Of a stretch of DNA of 64,000 nucleotides, positions 1 through 10,302 are shown piece after piece (within the stretch, counting starts at the first letter, position 1; every line of letters starts with the position of its first letter). Under the pieces are notes generated by a model, which saw only the letters and a list, made by a program, of their open reading frames with translations, ran no database searches and was not told where the DNA came from. Location: the NCBI RefSeq assembly GCF_014697475.1, contig NZ_JACJRV010000030.1, forward strand, positions 1 to 64,000. The letters are read 5' to 3'. The position numbers and the translations under genes are program-made. The stretch is from Nostoc sp. FACHB-152 (GTDB taxonomy: Bacteria; Cyanobacteriota; Cyanobacteriia; Cyanobacteriales; Nostocaceae).

Positions 1-90
1 AAAGCGATTGAAAATGCTTTTAACCAAGTCTCTTTAAATGATATTTATAATTGGTTTACCCATTGTTGCTACTGTACTTCTTTAGACTGA
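1..90 (+). mobile_element. IS630-like transposase, C-terminal end (5' part outside window)
   Basis: Frame 1 is open from the window edge to a TGA at 88-90. It encodes 29 residues that end in NWFTHCCYCTSLD. A tail with NWFTHCCYCTS is, from memory, typical of cyanobacterial IS630-family transposases. The rest of the element lies left of the window, so I cannot tell whether it is intact. The IS right end should lie just after position 90, inside the 3' end of the oppositely oriented gene at 56-619. Family assignment rests on the short tail only. Confidence 0.6.
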
Positions 91-619
91 GAAACGCTAT
101 ATAATCTTCAAAAATTACCTCATACCCATTTCCTTGTGGTGATGCACACATAATTCCAACTTGAATGTCTAGCTCGACTGGAAAATAAGCCATTCTAAAT
201 GAAACATAGCGGGAAAATTCATCTAAATAAGCAATATGAATTGCCTCTTGGCATCGCTCAACCCGTAGCTGAAAAATGTTAGGAGGATTTAGCAAAGGTG
301 TAAATGACCAATCTGAATAGTTGTGAGTGACAACAGCACTCAGATTTTGTACTCCATCTACATACTCAATCCCAGTTTTGATCCAATGTTGCTCGTCAGC
401 ACGAATCATAATCCCTGCTTGGTCGTATAAGTCTTTATAGCTTCCTTTTATCTTGACATCGACAACAAAATCTGTAGTCACTCGGTCAAAGTAGAAATGT
501 CCGCTATCACGAATAAAACCATAGTGAGTCATACGCCAAAAATCGGTTTTTGGTGCGGTTGTGACGATGATTCGCTGATCTGAGTGCGACCAATTAGGAG
601 GTTTATTAAGCCATTCCAT
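56..619 (-). CDS. DUF1349 domain protein (concanavalin-like fold)
   Basis: This 187-residue protein matches the DUF1349 family, a beta-sandwich of the concanavalin A-like lectin/glucanase type found in proteins of unclear, possibly carbohydrate-related, function. Recognisable parts are the N-terminal WLNKPPNWS, the central AGIMIRADEQHWIKTGIEY and the FEDY near the C-terminus. It has no signal peptide or membrane segment. The start is ATG at 619 without a good ribosome site. The last dozen codons (56-90) lie on the complement of the transposase reading frame, so the natural C-terminus may have been replaced when the IS inserted; the core domain appears complete. The biological role is unknown. 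Confidence 0.75.
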   Translation of the reverse strand: MEWLNKPPNWSHSDQRIIVTTAPKTDFWRMTHYGFIRDSGHFYFDRVTTDFVVDVKIKGSYKDLYDQAGIMIRADEQHWIKTGIEYVDGVQNLSAVVTHNYSDWSFTPLLNPPNIFQLRVERCQEAIHIAYLDEFSRYVSFRMAYFPVELDIQVGIMCASPQGNGYEVIFEDYIAFLSLKKYSSNNG

Positions 620-734
620 AGTTTTTATTGCAATAAGGGAATAGAGGGAGAAACCATGTTTCTGTGTGGTTGGGGAATTTCACTGTAAGTAACTGATTTA
701 AAAAAATACCAGTTGTTCAACCTTATTTAAGGCA

Positions 735-1208
735 TTACTTGAAGTTTTGATCAGAATAGTTTTTGTCCAATTGATTAATTGCGATCGCTACTACTAATGT
801 GGCTATTCCTAATATCTTGGGTGTGGTAATCGGATATTTAATAGCACCGAACCATCCCAACTGATCAATGACCAGTGACATAAACATCTGGCTAAAGACG
901 ACAACTAAAGTAGTTGTAGTTAAACCCAATTTAGGAACTATTAAGCTACTTAAGGTTACGAAGATTGCACCTAGCAAGCCGCCTAAAAATGCCCACCAAG
1001 GAGTAACAGAAAGTAAGTCAAGCTTATAGGGTTGGAGAATACCAAGTGCTAGGAGCAATGTGAGGATACCAAACCCAACTATGAAATTAATCGTTGCTGC
1101 TGCTATTGGGGAGTGGAGTATTGTCTTTAATCGAGCATTGGCAGCTGCGCTAATTGTTGAGAAGCCACCAGCCGAGCCAGCACCAAGCAATGCTAAGAAG
1201 ATTTCCAT
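735..1208 (-). CDS. YdcZ-type DMT transporter subunit (second of a pair)
   Basis: This 157-residue, very hydrophobic protein has about five membrane helices and the GAGSAG...NARL pattern of the DMT_YdcZ family (PF04657), a group of small inner-membrane putative exporters of unknown substrate. I chose the ATG at 1208 because the sequence from MEIFLALLGAG begins the first helix; the upstream extension is unlike the family and overlaps the previous gene. It starts about 20 bases after the stop of the paralogous gene at 1228-1719, so the two are surely cotranscribed. Five-helix DMT halves normally work as dimers, so a heterodimer is the likely unit. Confidence 0.8.
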   Translation of the reverse strand: MEIFLALLGAGSAGGFSTISAAANARLKTILHSPIAAATINFIVGFGILTLLLALGILQPYKLDLLSVTPWWAFLGGLLGAIFVTLSSLIVPKLGLTTTTLVVVFSQMFMSLVIDQLGWFGAIKYPITTPKILGIATLVVAIAINQLDKNYSDQNFK

Positions 1209-1227
1209 AAGATGATACTGAAAAGTA

Positions 1228-1719
1228 TTAAGTTGGTAGCGAAAGCAAAAAAATTGCCACAATTAACAGTCCCATCACAAGGCGACGATTAGCTGTTAGG
1301 CGACGGCGGTTAACTCCTAACCAGCCAAAATGGTCAGTCACTAAGCCTGCGATCGCTTGTCCACAGATAATTAACCCCTGAGTCAAAGTAGTCCCCAAAA
1401 TAGAGGTGAAGTAAGTACTGGAAGTTATATACCAAACTCCGAATAAACCACCCATTAGACTCCACCGGGGAGCTTTGGCTAAAGCAGACCAATCTGGATG
1501 ACCAAACCAACCTGTGCATAACAAACTAATCAACGCAATTGAGCCGACAAGGTAAGAAATATCTGCGGCTAGGGGTACAGAATTGAGCGATCGCGCTAAT
1601 TGAGCATTGAGATTGCTTTGAATCGGCAATATCGCACCATTCAGCAATGCTAGTAGAACATACAAGTAGCTTTGACCATTAGGGACAGATCCCTGGAGAC
1701 CTAGACGTATGGGTGTCAT
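1228..1719 (-). CDS. YdcZ-type DMT transporter subunit (first of a pair)
   Basis: This 163-residue membrane protein has about five helices and the family feature LLNGAILPIQSNLNAQLAR near the N-terminus, followed by a WWxxLGG-like segment (WSLMGGLFGVWY) also found in its partner. It belongs to the DMT_YdcZ family (PF04657). The start is ATG at 1719, although no clear ribosome site precedes it. It is the promoter-proximal gene of a two-gene unit and diverges from the MarR gene at 1831; two palindromic operator-like sites lie between. This suggests efflux of a small compound sensed by the MarR protein, which is inference. Confidence 0.8.
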   Translation of the reverse strand: MTPIRLGLQGSVPNGQSYLYVLLALLNGAILPIQSNLNAQLARSLNSVPLAADISYLVGSIALISLLCTGWFGHPDWSALAKAPRWSLMGGLFGVWYITSSTYFTSILGTTLTQGLIICGQAIAGLVTDHFGWLGVNRRRLTANRRLVMGLLIVAIFLLSLPT

Positions 1720-1760
1720 GGCTATTGTTTTGTGAGGAGGATAGAAGATGCTTGCAAATA

Positions 1761-1778
1761 TATCTTGATATCAAGATA
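1761..1778. promoter_or_regulatory. 18-bp perfect palindrome, probable MarR operator 1
   Basis: TATCTTGATATCAAGATA reads the same on both strands. It lies in the 111-bp region between the divergent YdcZ and MarR genes and matches a second site 42 bp downstream in 15 of 18 positions. The size and symmetry fit a MarR dimer site. Confidence 0.7.
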
Positions 1779-1802
1779 CTTAAGATAAAGATAAAAGTCA
1801 AG

Positions 1803-1820
1803 AATCTCGATGTCAAGATA
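1803..1820. promoter_or_regulatory. Imperfect palindrome, probable MarR operator 2
   Basis: AATCTCGATGTCAAGATA differs from operator 1 at three of 18 positions. It ends 10 bp before the marR-like ATG, so binding here should repress the regulator itself. Centre-to-centre spacing of the two sites is 42 bp, four helical turns. Confidence 0.6.
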
Positions 1821-1830
1821 AAATGGCACT

Positions 1831-2337
1831 ATGAACAAAGATCGAATTGACATCATTCTTGAGGAATGGCAACAGGAGTTGCCGCAGTTGGATACTTCAG
1901 CCATAGGGATAATTGGGCGGGTACTGCGAATTGCCCGTCTTCTGGAAAAGCACCGAGAAAGTATACTGGTTGAGTATGGCTTGAACGTGTGGTCATTTGA
2001 TGTGTTAGCCACACTACGACGACAGGGACAACCTTTTCGATTGAAACCGACTGAACTCTATAGTTTGCTCATGCTGTCTTCAGGCGCAATGACAAACCGG
2101 ATTGACCGCCTAGAACAAGATGGCATAGTAACGCGTGTCCGTGATGCAGAGGATCGACGCAGCGTGATGGTGCAACTGACTCCCAAAGGAATACAGCTTG
2201 CAAATACTGTGATGCCTATTTTGTTTGAGAAAGAGAAACAGGTTTTATCTCAATTCACGGCTGATGAATTGCAACTATCCATCCCAATGCTGCGTAAGCT
2301 ACTTATGTTACTCGAACAGGATGCAAAATCAGTTTGA
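1831..2337 (+). CDS. MarR family transcriptional regulator
   Basis: This 168-residue winged-helix protein shows the MarR core: LTRQ-like FDVLATLRRQG, then the recognition-helix region YSLLMLSSGAMTNRIDRLEQDGIV and the wing VRDAEDRRSVMVQLTPKG with the conserved DxRS. MarR proteins act as dimers on palindromes and are usually released by small phenolic or antibiotic-like ligands. The gene diverges from the YdcZ pair and is followed by no obvious partner. Two matched palindromes upstream make autorepression and control of the YdcZ pair likely. The ligand cannot be read from the sequence. Confidence 0.9.
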   Translation: MNKDRIDIILEEWQQELPQLDTSAIGIIGRVLRIARLLEKHRESILVEYGLNVWSFDVLATLRRQGQPFRLKPTELYSLLMLSSGAMTNRIDRLEQDGIVTRVRDAEDRRSVMVQLTPKGIQLANTVMPILFEKEKQVLSQFTADELQLSIPMLRKLLMLLEQDAKSV

Positions 2338-2501
2338 CATCCTCTCTGTGCTTGGCTTCTACACAGACCCTGGAATTGGATTGGGGCTTACTTTGAGCAT
2401 CAATTACACAGGTGCTAGATCAAATCAAACTAACCACGTAAAAAAATAGCTTTTCAACTTATAAGTACACAATTTTGCGCTCTTCTCGGCTCTTTTGCGT
2501 G

Positions 2502-2534
2502 AAAAAAAACAAAAAAGGCGAACCAAAGTCCGCC
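2502..2534 (-). terminator. Rho-independent terminator of the chlL-chlN operon
   Basis: GGCGAAC and GTCCGCC (2517-2534) pair around a CAAA loop with one mismatch. Read on the minus strand the stem is followed by a run of T broken by a single G. It lies about 40 bp past the chlN stop. Confidence 0.85.
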
Positions 2535-2575
2535 CCAAAAATTCTATTTTTATAGACTAATTCGCAACCGAAATT

Positions 2576-3997
<1,422 letters not shown>

Positions 3998-4122
3998 TTA
4001 TTTAAAGGCAGTAGTTATCCGCCACCCTTGAAACAGGGATGAGTAAAAAGATGAAGGATGAAGATTAAATTTGTGATTTCATACTTCACCCTTGAGTCTT
4101 CATACTTTTTCAACGGTAACTA

Positions 4123-4836
4123 TTAAGCGTTGGGGAAGAGACGGGCAATTTCTGATTCATCAAAAACACCAGTTGGTAATTCTTCCCCTAAAAAATCATT
4201 ATTTTCTTCACCCTTTTGTAATGCTGTTTCATCACCCCAAACATCAGACAATACATCACTAAAAGCATTTTCGTCTGGTGTATTCAGATCTTCTAAAATT
4301 GCTTCATCCAGCTTGGTTGCTGATGTAATATCTGTATCAAAGGAAACATCGCTAAAATCATCTACTTCAGATGCGTTCGCAGGTTCAGACTCAGGTTTGA
4401 CGTTTTGTTCATTTTGGTCTTCCTTTGATTCGCTTAGATCTAAGGCAAAACCACTGGTGTGAGAAATCGCTAAAGTTTCATCATCAATATTGTCATCGAC
4501 AACAGATGTTGAAACATATTGGTTTGTCTCTGGTTCTTCTGGGGGATGACTTAAGCGATTACCAAGGGCAATATCTGGGTCAAAATGCAACTCCAACACA
4601 TCAATTAAGGTGTCAGCATCAGCATTCAGTTTGGAAAATGGCAGCATCAACTGCGCTAGTTTCGGTTCCAGGGCGTTCACAACTCCCAGGATGAGGTAAG
4701 AAGGTGGTCGCTTCCCACCATCAGGGGTGTACACCGATTCGACTTCCATATGCAGGCTAATCCATTCACGGTTTGCCTGAAAGAACTGCAACCACTTCTG
4801 TTTTATCGAATCTGTAAAGCTATTAAAGAAAGCCAT
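4123..4836 (-). CDS. DUF5331 protein between chlL and chlN
   Basis: This 237-residue protein belongs to DUF5331, a cyanobacterial family found between chlL and chlN. Residues 1-100 are a conserved domain (SFTDSIKQKWLQFFQANREW ... PDGGKRPPSYLILGVVNALEP); the rest is a highly acidic, low-complexity tail that ends in the conserved-looking DESEIARLFPN. I chose the ATG at 4836 because GAGGAATAAT precedes it; an in-frame ATG 12 bases upstream overlaps that ribosome site. It starts 29 bp after the chlL stop. A role in assembling or regulating the reductase is plausible from position only. It has no cofactor motif, signal peptide or membrane segment. Confidence 0.85.
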   Translation of the reverse strand: MAFFNSFTDSIKQKWLQFFQANREWISLHMEVESVYTPDGGKRPPSYLILGVVNALEPKLAQLMLPFSKLNADADTLIDVLELHFDPDIALGNRLSHPPEEPETNQYVSTSVVDDNIDDETLAISHTSGFALDLSESKEDQNEQNVKPESEPANASEVDDFSDVSFDTDITSATKLDEAILEDLNTPDENAFSDVLSDVWGDETALQKGEENNDFLGEELPTGVFDESEIARLFPNA

Positions 4837-4865
4837 ATTATTCCTCATCCTGAGAATTTGATGAT

Positions 4866-5732
4866 TTATACAATCATCAAGTCTAATTCCTCTTCGTGAT
4901 TAGGAACCTGTGGTTTTCGCGGATTTAGATAAAAATCTGACAACAAAGAAAACAATTCGCGATCAGGGGAATCATTTGGCACTACACCCTCTGGTCGTGC
5001 CAAAATTTGGTCGGCAATGTTGAGATAATAATCGCAAACGTAGTTCAGGGAAGGATCTGACTCAGCCATTTCAAATAATGTTTTGCCCTTAACACGAGAT
5101 ACGCGAATATCTTCAATTAAAGGTAAAACCTCTAGAACTGGCATGGGGACTGCTTCTATGTATTTCTCGATCAAGTCGCGCTTAGACGTGCGATTGCCAA
5201 TTAACCCTGCCAAACGGAGTGGATGAGTTCTGGCTTTCTCCCGAACTGAAGCCGCAATCCGGTTAGCAGCGAATAAAGCATCGAAACCGTTGTCAGTAAC
5301 TATCATGCAATAATCTGCATAGTTTAAAGGTGCGGCAAAGCCACCGCAAACCACGTCACCCAGGACATCAAATAAAATTACGTCGTACTCATCAAAAGCA
5401 TTAAGTTCTTTCAATAATTTTACAGTCTCGCCAACTACGTAGCCACCACATCCAGCACCCGCAGGTGGGCCGCCAGCTTCTACGCAGTCAACACCGCCAT
5501 AGCCTTTATAAATCACATCTTCTGGCCAGACATCTTCGTAGTGATAATCCTTGGACTGAAGAGTGTCAATAATTGTGGGAATCAAAAACCCAGTCAGAGT
5601 AAAAGTACTGTCGTGTTTTGGGTCACAACCAATTTGTAGTACTTTTTTGCCCCGTTTGGCTAAAGCGACAGATATGTTACAGCTAGTTGTTGACTTGCCA
5701 ATACCGCCCTTTCCGTAGACTGCTAGTTTCAC
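4866..5732 (-). CDS. chlL: Light-independent protochlorophyllide reductase ATP-binding protein L
   Basis: ChlL is the NifH-like homodimeric Fe protein that passes electrons, with ATP hydrolysis, to ChlN-ChlB. The P-loop GKGGIGKST is at residues 7-15, and the two cluster-ligand cysteines sit in GAGCGGYVV and [12 protein letters not shown] place the start at GTG 5732, preceded by AGAGGCAAACAACA; this gives 288 residues, the normal family length, and begins KLAVYGKGG as expected. A TTG-initiated extension to 5762 has no family support. It is the first gene of the operon, with a long AT-rich leader region upstream. Confidence 0.96.
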   Translation of the reverse strand: MKLAVYGKGGIGKSTTSCNISVALAKRGKKVLQIGCDPKHDSTFTLTGFLIPTIIDTLQSKDYHYEDVWPEDVIYKGYGGVDCVEAGGPPAGAGCGGYVVGETVKLLKELNAFDEYDVILFDVLGDVVCGGFAAPLNYADYCMIVTDNGFDALFAANRIAASVREKARTHPLRLAGLIGNRTSKRDLIEKYIEAVPMPVLEVLPLIEDIRVSRVKGKTLFEMAESDPSLNYVCDYYLNIADQILARPEGVVPNDSPDRELFSLLSDFYLNPRKPQVPNHEEELDLMIV

Positions 5733-6412
5733 TGTTGTTTGCCTCTTATAGTTTTTTATCAAACTTTTGGCTCAAACATTGGCCTTCACCTAGCCGCCGA
5801 TGGCAATGTGTGAGGTAGTTGAGTGTCATTATTGACGAAATTACATAGAAAAGAAAGGGGCATAAAATATGAAAAATGAAGCTATAAAGCTTATAAAAAT
5901 GAAATTATGTTTAATTATGATAAAAAGTCTGATTAAAATTAATATTAACTAATAAAAAGCTTTTAAATGTATTTTATACAAAAATATTTATTAAAATAGT
6001 TACAATAGACAAAAATATTAAAAGCTCTGCTGTACATACTTTTTAGTTCATTTCAGGACTTAAGCAGAAAGTCTTAACCTCTCATTTGCTCGGTTAACTC
6101 TGCATACAGTTGCTTAAAGTCCGAAAAATAGGACATTCGCTACAGGAACGTTCACCCCTAAAGGTTCAGGGGGTTACCATCAACTTCGACGGAAACTGCC
6201 AAAACTGCGATCGCCTCATCGCTGGCGCGTCTAGATATTTACTTAATTTGTCCACAATTCCTTAGTTTCAGGGATGGGGAAAATTCCTCTGGCTTACTAA
6301 CTGGACTATTAACAGTGCTGATTTTGAACCCTGAGACATTCATTTGTGAAAAATTATAAAATTAAAGCTTTTTCCTAAAATTTTTTGAGTTTGAGTAATT
6401 ATACTCAATTGA
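5733..6412. other. 680-bp gene-free region upstream of chlL
   Basis: No reading frame with coding character is present. The part next to chlL (5860-6030) is extremely AT-rich and should hold the chlL promoter. Further out there is a nested inverted repeat (6056-6122, listed separately), a short hairpin around a CACCCCTAAAGG/CAGGGGGTT pair (about 6150-6175) and one GCGATCGC site. Confidence 0.6.
6056..6122. repeat. Nested inverted repeat, possible structured RNA or leader element
   Basis: GGACTTAAGCA (6056-6066) pairs with TGCTTAAAGTCC (6111-6122) with one bulged base. Inside it TTAACC (6074-6079) pairs with GGTTAA (6092-6097). The fold works on either strand. It lies about 320 bp upstream of chlL and could be part of its leader, an operator or a small RNA. 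Confidence 0.35.
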
Positions 6413-6652
6413 TTACATAGCTTCGATTTCATTTAGAGATTGCCAACCACCAATCCATTGAGAACGGTCTTGTAAGAGTTTGGCGTTAATCCAGAAACGA
6501 ACATTAGGGTCGCAAGAAGCAACCATTTCGGCATAAACCCACTTACCTTGATTTTTGCGGTTAACAACTTGAAAGTGTCGCCAACCGTCTACTTTTTGCC
6601 TTGCTGTCCACTTAGAACCAACTAGGTAAGGAAATTTTGGCTTTTTGGTCAT
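6413..6652 (-). CDS. Small Trp-rich protein (TIGR02450-like)
   Basis: This 79-residue protein has five or more tryptophans in conserved surroundings (GSKWTARQ, GWRHFQVV, GKWVYAEMV, FWINAKLL, WIGGWQ) and matches the small Trp-rich family TIGR02450, widespread in cyanobacteria and gamma-proteobacteria. No function is known. The ATG at 6652 begins MTKKPKFPYLVGSKW, the usual family start. No membrane segment or signal is present. It is followed within 60 bp by the NTF2-like gene upstream of it on the same strand, so the two may be cotranscribed. Confidence 0.8.
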   Translation of the reverse strand: MTKKPKFPYLVGSKWTARQKVDGWRHFQVVNRKNQGKWVYAEMVASCDPNVRFWINAKLLQDRSQWIGGWQSLNEIEAM

Positions 6653-6711
6653 TGGTTAATAGTCATATAAAGCGGGATTGTCAGAAGAACTAATAGTTAA
6701 AAATTTCGTCG

Positions 6712-7107
6712 CTAATTGGACGTTCCAGCCTTCTGAATTGTCGCTTGTATTGTTTCGCTCTCGCCAAGTTCATAAAGACTTATTAAATTGTTCTCGATTG
6801 TAAAGATTTGTTGAACAGTCATATCCGCGAGCAAGTTGCCTTGCAAATCTTTAATAATTTGATGAACTGTTACGACATCTCTACCGTCATCGTCCGTTTC
6901 GTAATCTAATGGTTCGAGTTGAGGTTGAATAATCTTAAATTGATTCGTCCAATACTCGCGCACTGCGTCGCACCCGTAAACGAAACCGCCTTCCAATCCG
7001 TTCGCCCATTTTACGTCCGGTTGCATAAACGAAATGATTGTTTCAATTTCGCGGTTGTTGAAAGCATCGTAAAGATTTTGTAGAAATTGTTGTTGATTTG
7101 AACTCAT
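6712..7107 (-). CDS. NTF2-like / SnoaL-like domain protein
   Basis: This 131-residue protein has the cone-shaped NTF2-like fold signature: FLQNLYDAFNNREIETIISFM, then PDVKWANG, AVREYWTNQF and a C-terminal sheet VQQIFTIENNLISLYELGE. Such proteins may be small enzymes (isomerase or cyclase-like) or binding proteins; nothing here tells which. I start at the ATG at 7107 (MSSNQQQF) because the longer frame adds a Cys/Phe-rich stretch unlike the family. Neighbours give no functional hint. Confidence 0.75.
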   Translation of the reverse strand: MSSNQQQFLQNLYDAFNNREIETIISFMQPDVKWANGLEGGFVYGCDAVREYWTNQFKIIQPQLEPLDYETDDDGRDVVTVHQIIKDLQGNLLADMTVQQIFTIENNLISLYELGESETIQATIQKAGTSN

Positions 7108-7324
7108 AATTTTTGAATATATCAAGAACTTTGTCAAAAAAAGAAAGCAGCACAACGACCAAGATAAGCGGCGGCAAGTAACCTCGAACGCAGCACCAAG
7201 ATCATTCAACCATCCCTTCATCGACTTGTTCTGCCGCGACCACTCTAGCAGACATCAATCCTCAGCAGATTGCTTGCTGCTCCAAAAAAGTTGAAGTGCT
7301 GACTCATCAAATATATAAAATAAT

Positions 7325-10036
7325 CTAGACATGATGCTGGATAGGATCATGATCGCTCAAATTGTTATCTGCTGAGGACGGGTGTGACGACATCAGAATT
7401 TGACCGATCGCACCCAGCAGTTTTTCTAACTCCACTGGTTTAACTAGGTGCATTTGATATCCGGCGGCTAAAGCTTTTTTTTGATTAATTTCTCCGGCGT
7501 AGGCTGTCAGGGCGATCGCCGGAATTTCACCGCCTTGTTCTGGCCGCATAGCTCTAATTAAACGCATGAGCATATAACCATCAATTCCGGGCATACCGAT
7601 ATCACTTAACAGCAAATCTGCTTTCTGTTTAGCTAGAAATTCCAAGGCTTCACCACCAGATGCGATCGCAGTTACCTTTGCGCCAAACTGTTCTAGCATC
7701 ACAGTTAAAAACTCACCAGTATCTATATCGTCGTCTACGACCAGAATATGCAGCCCTGCCAAGTTTAATTTTTCATTCGCAACCACATTTTTTTGACTTT
7801 TCGGCATGAAATCTGCCATTAGAGGCAATTTAACTGTGAATGTTGCACCCATTCCTTCGCCAGCACTCTGGGCTTGAACAGATCCACCATGCAGTTGAGT
7901 TAAATGGCGGACAATCGCTAAACCTAAACCCAAGCCACCAAATTGTCTTGTGGTTGTGCCGTCAGCTTGCCGAAAATAATCAAATACATAAGGTAAAAAT
8001 TCTGGACTAATCCCCTTGCCATTATCTCTAATTTGAATTTGGGCAAAAGTATCAACTTGTTTTAGTTGAATTTCAACTATACCGGCGGTCGGCGTAAATT
8101 TAATAGCGTTGGAAAGTAAATTACAAACTACCTGCTGTAGACGAGCTGCGTCACCTGCAATCCATGCTGTATTGATATCAAATGATTTTTGAATTTGGAT
8201 ACTCTTTGTTTCAATTGCCAGATGCAAAGTATCCAAAGCGGCTTCTAGGATATCAACTAAATTTACAGGCTGAATATTTAAAGTCATTTTCCCTTGTTGA
8301 ATCCGGGAAACGTCTAGTAAATCTTCAATTAATTGAATTTGTAATTGGGCATTGCGCTCAATTGCTTCTAATCCATGAGTTAGTTTAGCATCTTCATAAG
8401 TACGCCTTCTGAGTAAGTTTGCCCAGCCCAAAATCGGATTGAGTGGAGTTCTTAATTCATGAGAGAGGACAGCGAGAAATTCATCTTTAATCCTATTGGC
8501 TTTTTCTGCTTCACTACGTGCAGACTGCTCCCTAGCCAGTAGATTTTCCCGTTCTACTTCTGCTTGTTTGCGCTCAGTAATATTTCTAAAAAAGATAGCC
8601 AGACCTTCTTCAAAAGGGTAAGCATGGATTTCTAACCAAATATTTTCGGGAGAGTATAATGCTTCAAAGTGTACAGGTATTGAGTGAGCGATCGCTCGAT
8701 AATGTTCATGTTCAAATTCTGTACCTTTCATTGCAGACCACAACTGCCAATAATTTTGAGAAACTAGACTTGTTAGTTTTACTCCCTTAATTTTTGCGGC
8801 TTGCTGATTTGCATAGGTAATTTGCCAATCTTGATTGACAGCAATAAAAGCATCTGTCATGCTTTCTAAAATATTGCTGAGACGATTACGCAAAGCTTGT
8901 TCAGCCTTGAGTAATTTATCTTTATCTCGATTTGAATCTTCAAGCCGGGCATTAGTTTCTGCTAGTGAATTATTTAGTTGCATGAGTTTTTCAGATAATT
9001 CTGCACGAGCTTGGTACTCTCCTAAACGGAATTTTTCTACAGCTAATGCCACTTGAATTTTGGCTCTTTCTGTAATTGCAACACCTACTAATAAAGTTAC
9101 AACAGACTGCACCAACAAACTTAACTTGTGAACGTGTAAAACCTCTGGCTGTACAGGAAAATTCGGCAACAATATAGCATTAGGGTAAACTAACAAATAA
9201 GAGAAAAGAGTAACTAATATTGAGAATGTAGAAACGAGCATTCCCGTAGCGACTCCGAAGCGAGTGGCAGCCCATAACACAGGAATAAAGCTCAAAAAAG
9301 ATAACTGTTGAAACCTAAATTCTGTTTGGCTATTAGCTGAAACTTGGGCAACGGTAAGAGAAGCAATGCTGATACAAAGAAATAATATAGTGCAGACTTC
9401 TAATAACAGACGGCGGGAAGGTTGAAACCTGATCGAAAAAAATTCTGAATCTGATGCGGGAAAATTCGATAACAAGCCCCAAGAGTGCAGATAAGGAGTT
9501 AGTACTACAAGGGCGGAAGGCGCAATTCCCATAATGCCTATTGCATTGCCTAACCACCAGTGAGGAATACTTTGGCTAAGATTTGTAATCGGCATTTTGC
9601 CTGTGGATACCCACGCTAAACTACCTAGTACAGCAAGGCTAGTGCTGGCTATTACAGGTGTGCTTAAAATGAAAAGAGTAGCATCTTTAAGGCTATTGAA
9701 TGTGAGAGAACCCTTCCATAACCGACGGTACAGTAACCAAGCAACCAAGGGTTCGCTCATATCAATGAAGCCAATCAATTGCTCCCAACCATGCAAACCC
9801 CAAAAAGACGACATTAAAAAAGATGCAATGCCTGTGAGGATGATACCATCGATGCCAAACCAGAAACTCAGAGCGATCGCTACACCAGATGGAGGAAACC
9901 ACAAAGAAACCCCCGGTTGAATGCGGTAGATGAGTGCCATCCCATGAGCCGCAACCAAGACAAGTAGCCCCAATGATAAAACTAAAAGCTTTCGACGCAT
10001 GGAAGCAATCTTAATAGATTCTGGCAGCAGTTGCAT
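7325..10036 (-). CDS. MASE1 hybrid sensor histidine kinase with C-terminal receiver
   Basis: This roughly 903-residue protein begins with a MASE1-type integral membrane sensor of about eight helices (to about residue 330, including PGVSLWFPPSGVAIAL). A coiled coil, a PAS domain (about 385-490), HisKA with [14 protein letters not shown] (His near 530), HATPase with NAIKF and GGLGLGLAI, and a receiver with the phosphoacceptor in LLLSDIGMPGIDG (about 770-885) follow. All catalytic motifs look intact, so autophosphorylation and relay within the protein are likely. The start is ATG 10036; a GTG directly before it would add one residue. The signal and output partner are unknown, and no regulator gene adjoins. 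Confidence 0.92.
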   Translation of the reverse strand: MQLLPESIKIASMRRKLLVLSLGLLVLVAAHGMALIYRIQPGVSLWFPPSGVAIALSFWFGIDGIILTGIASFLMSSFWGLHGWEQLIGFIDMSEPLVAWLLYRRLWKGSLTFNSLKDATLFILSTPVIASTSLAVLGSLAWVSTGKMPITNLSQSIPHWWLGNAIGIMGIAPSALVVLTPYLHSWGLLSNFPASDSEFFSIRFQPSRRLLLEVCTILFLCISIASLTVAQVSANSQTEFRFQQLSFLSFIPVLWAATRFGVATGMLVSTFSILVTLFSYLLVYPNAILLPNFPVQPEVLHVHKLSLLVQSVVTLLVGVAITERAKIQVALAVEKFRLGEYQARAELSEKLMQLNNSLAETNARLEDSNRDKDKLLKAEQALRNRLSNILESMTDAFIAVNQDWQITYANQQAAKIKGVKLTSLVSQNYWQLWSAMKGTEFEHEHYRAIAHSIPVHFEALYSPENIWLEIHAYPFEEGLAIFFRNITERKQAEVERENLLAREQSARSEAEKANRIKDEFLAVLSHELRTPLNPILGWANLLRRRTYEDAKLTHGLEAIERNAQLQIQLIEDLLDVSRIQQGKMTLNIQPVNLVDILEAALDTLHLAIETKSIQIQKSFDINTAWIAGDAARLQQVVCNLLSNAIKFTPTAGIVEIQLKQVDTFAQIQIRDNGKGISPEFLPYVFDYFRQADGTTTRQFGGLGLGLAIVRHLTQLHGGSVQAQSAGEGMGATFTVKLPLMADFMPKSQKNVVANEKLNLAGLHILVVDDDIDTGEFLTVMLEQFGAKVTAIASGGEALEFLAKQKADLLLSDIGMPGIDGYMLMRLIRAMRPEQGGEIPAIALTAYAGEINQKKALAAGYQMHLVKPVELEKLLGAIGQILMSSHPSSADNNLSDHDPIQHHV

Positions 10037-10181
10037 CACTATCAGGAAAGTTAGATTAATTAGCTAACAACTTCATTTTTCACTTCATGAAGTTAAAATC
10101 TTATCTAAAGTCTTAGCTTCCATTCAGGCTGAGTATCATACCAACACAATTAAACTTAAAAATATTTAAAATAGCAAAGAT

Positions 10182-10203
10182 AGAGCCTGCCAAGACAGGC
10201 TCT
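10182..10203 (-). terminator. Hairpin downstream of the phoX-like gene
   Basis: AGAGCCTG and CAGGCTCT pair perfectly around CCAAGA. It lies 100 bp past the stop of the minus-strand phosphatase gene. T-rich but broken sequence follows on the minus strand, so termination is likely but not certain. Confidence 0.6.
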
Positions 10204-10302
10204 ATTAGTTAATGCAAAAAATTTGGTTTGTTTACCCTTTCATTGAATTTGCCAACTATTTTTATTTAAGGTATCTAAATTGGTTGGCATACAACTTCAT
10301 CT

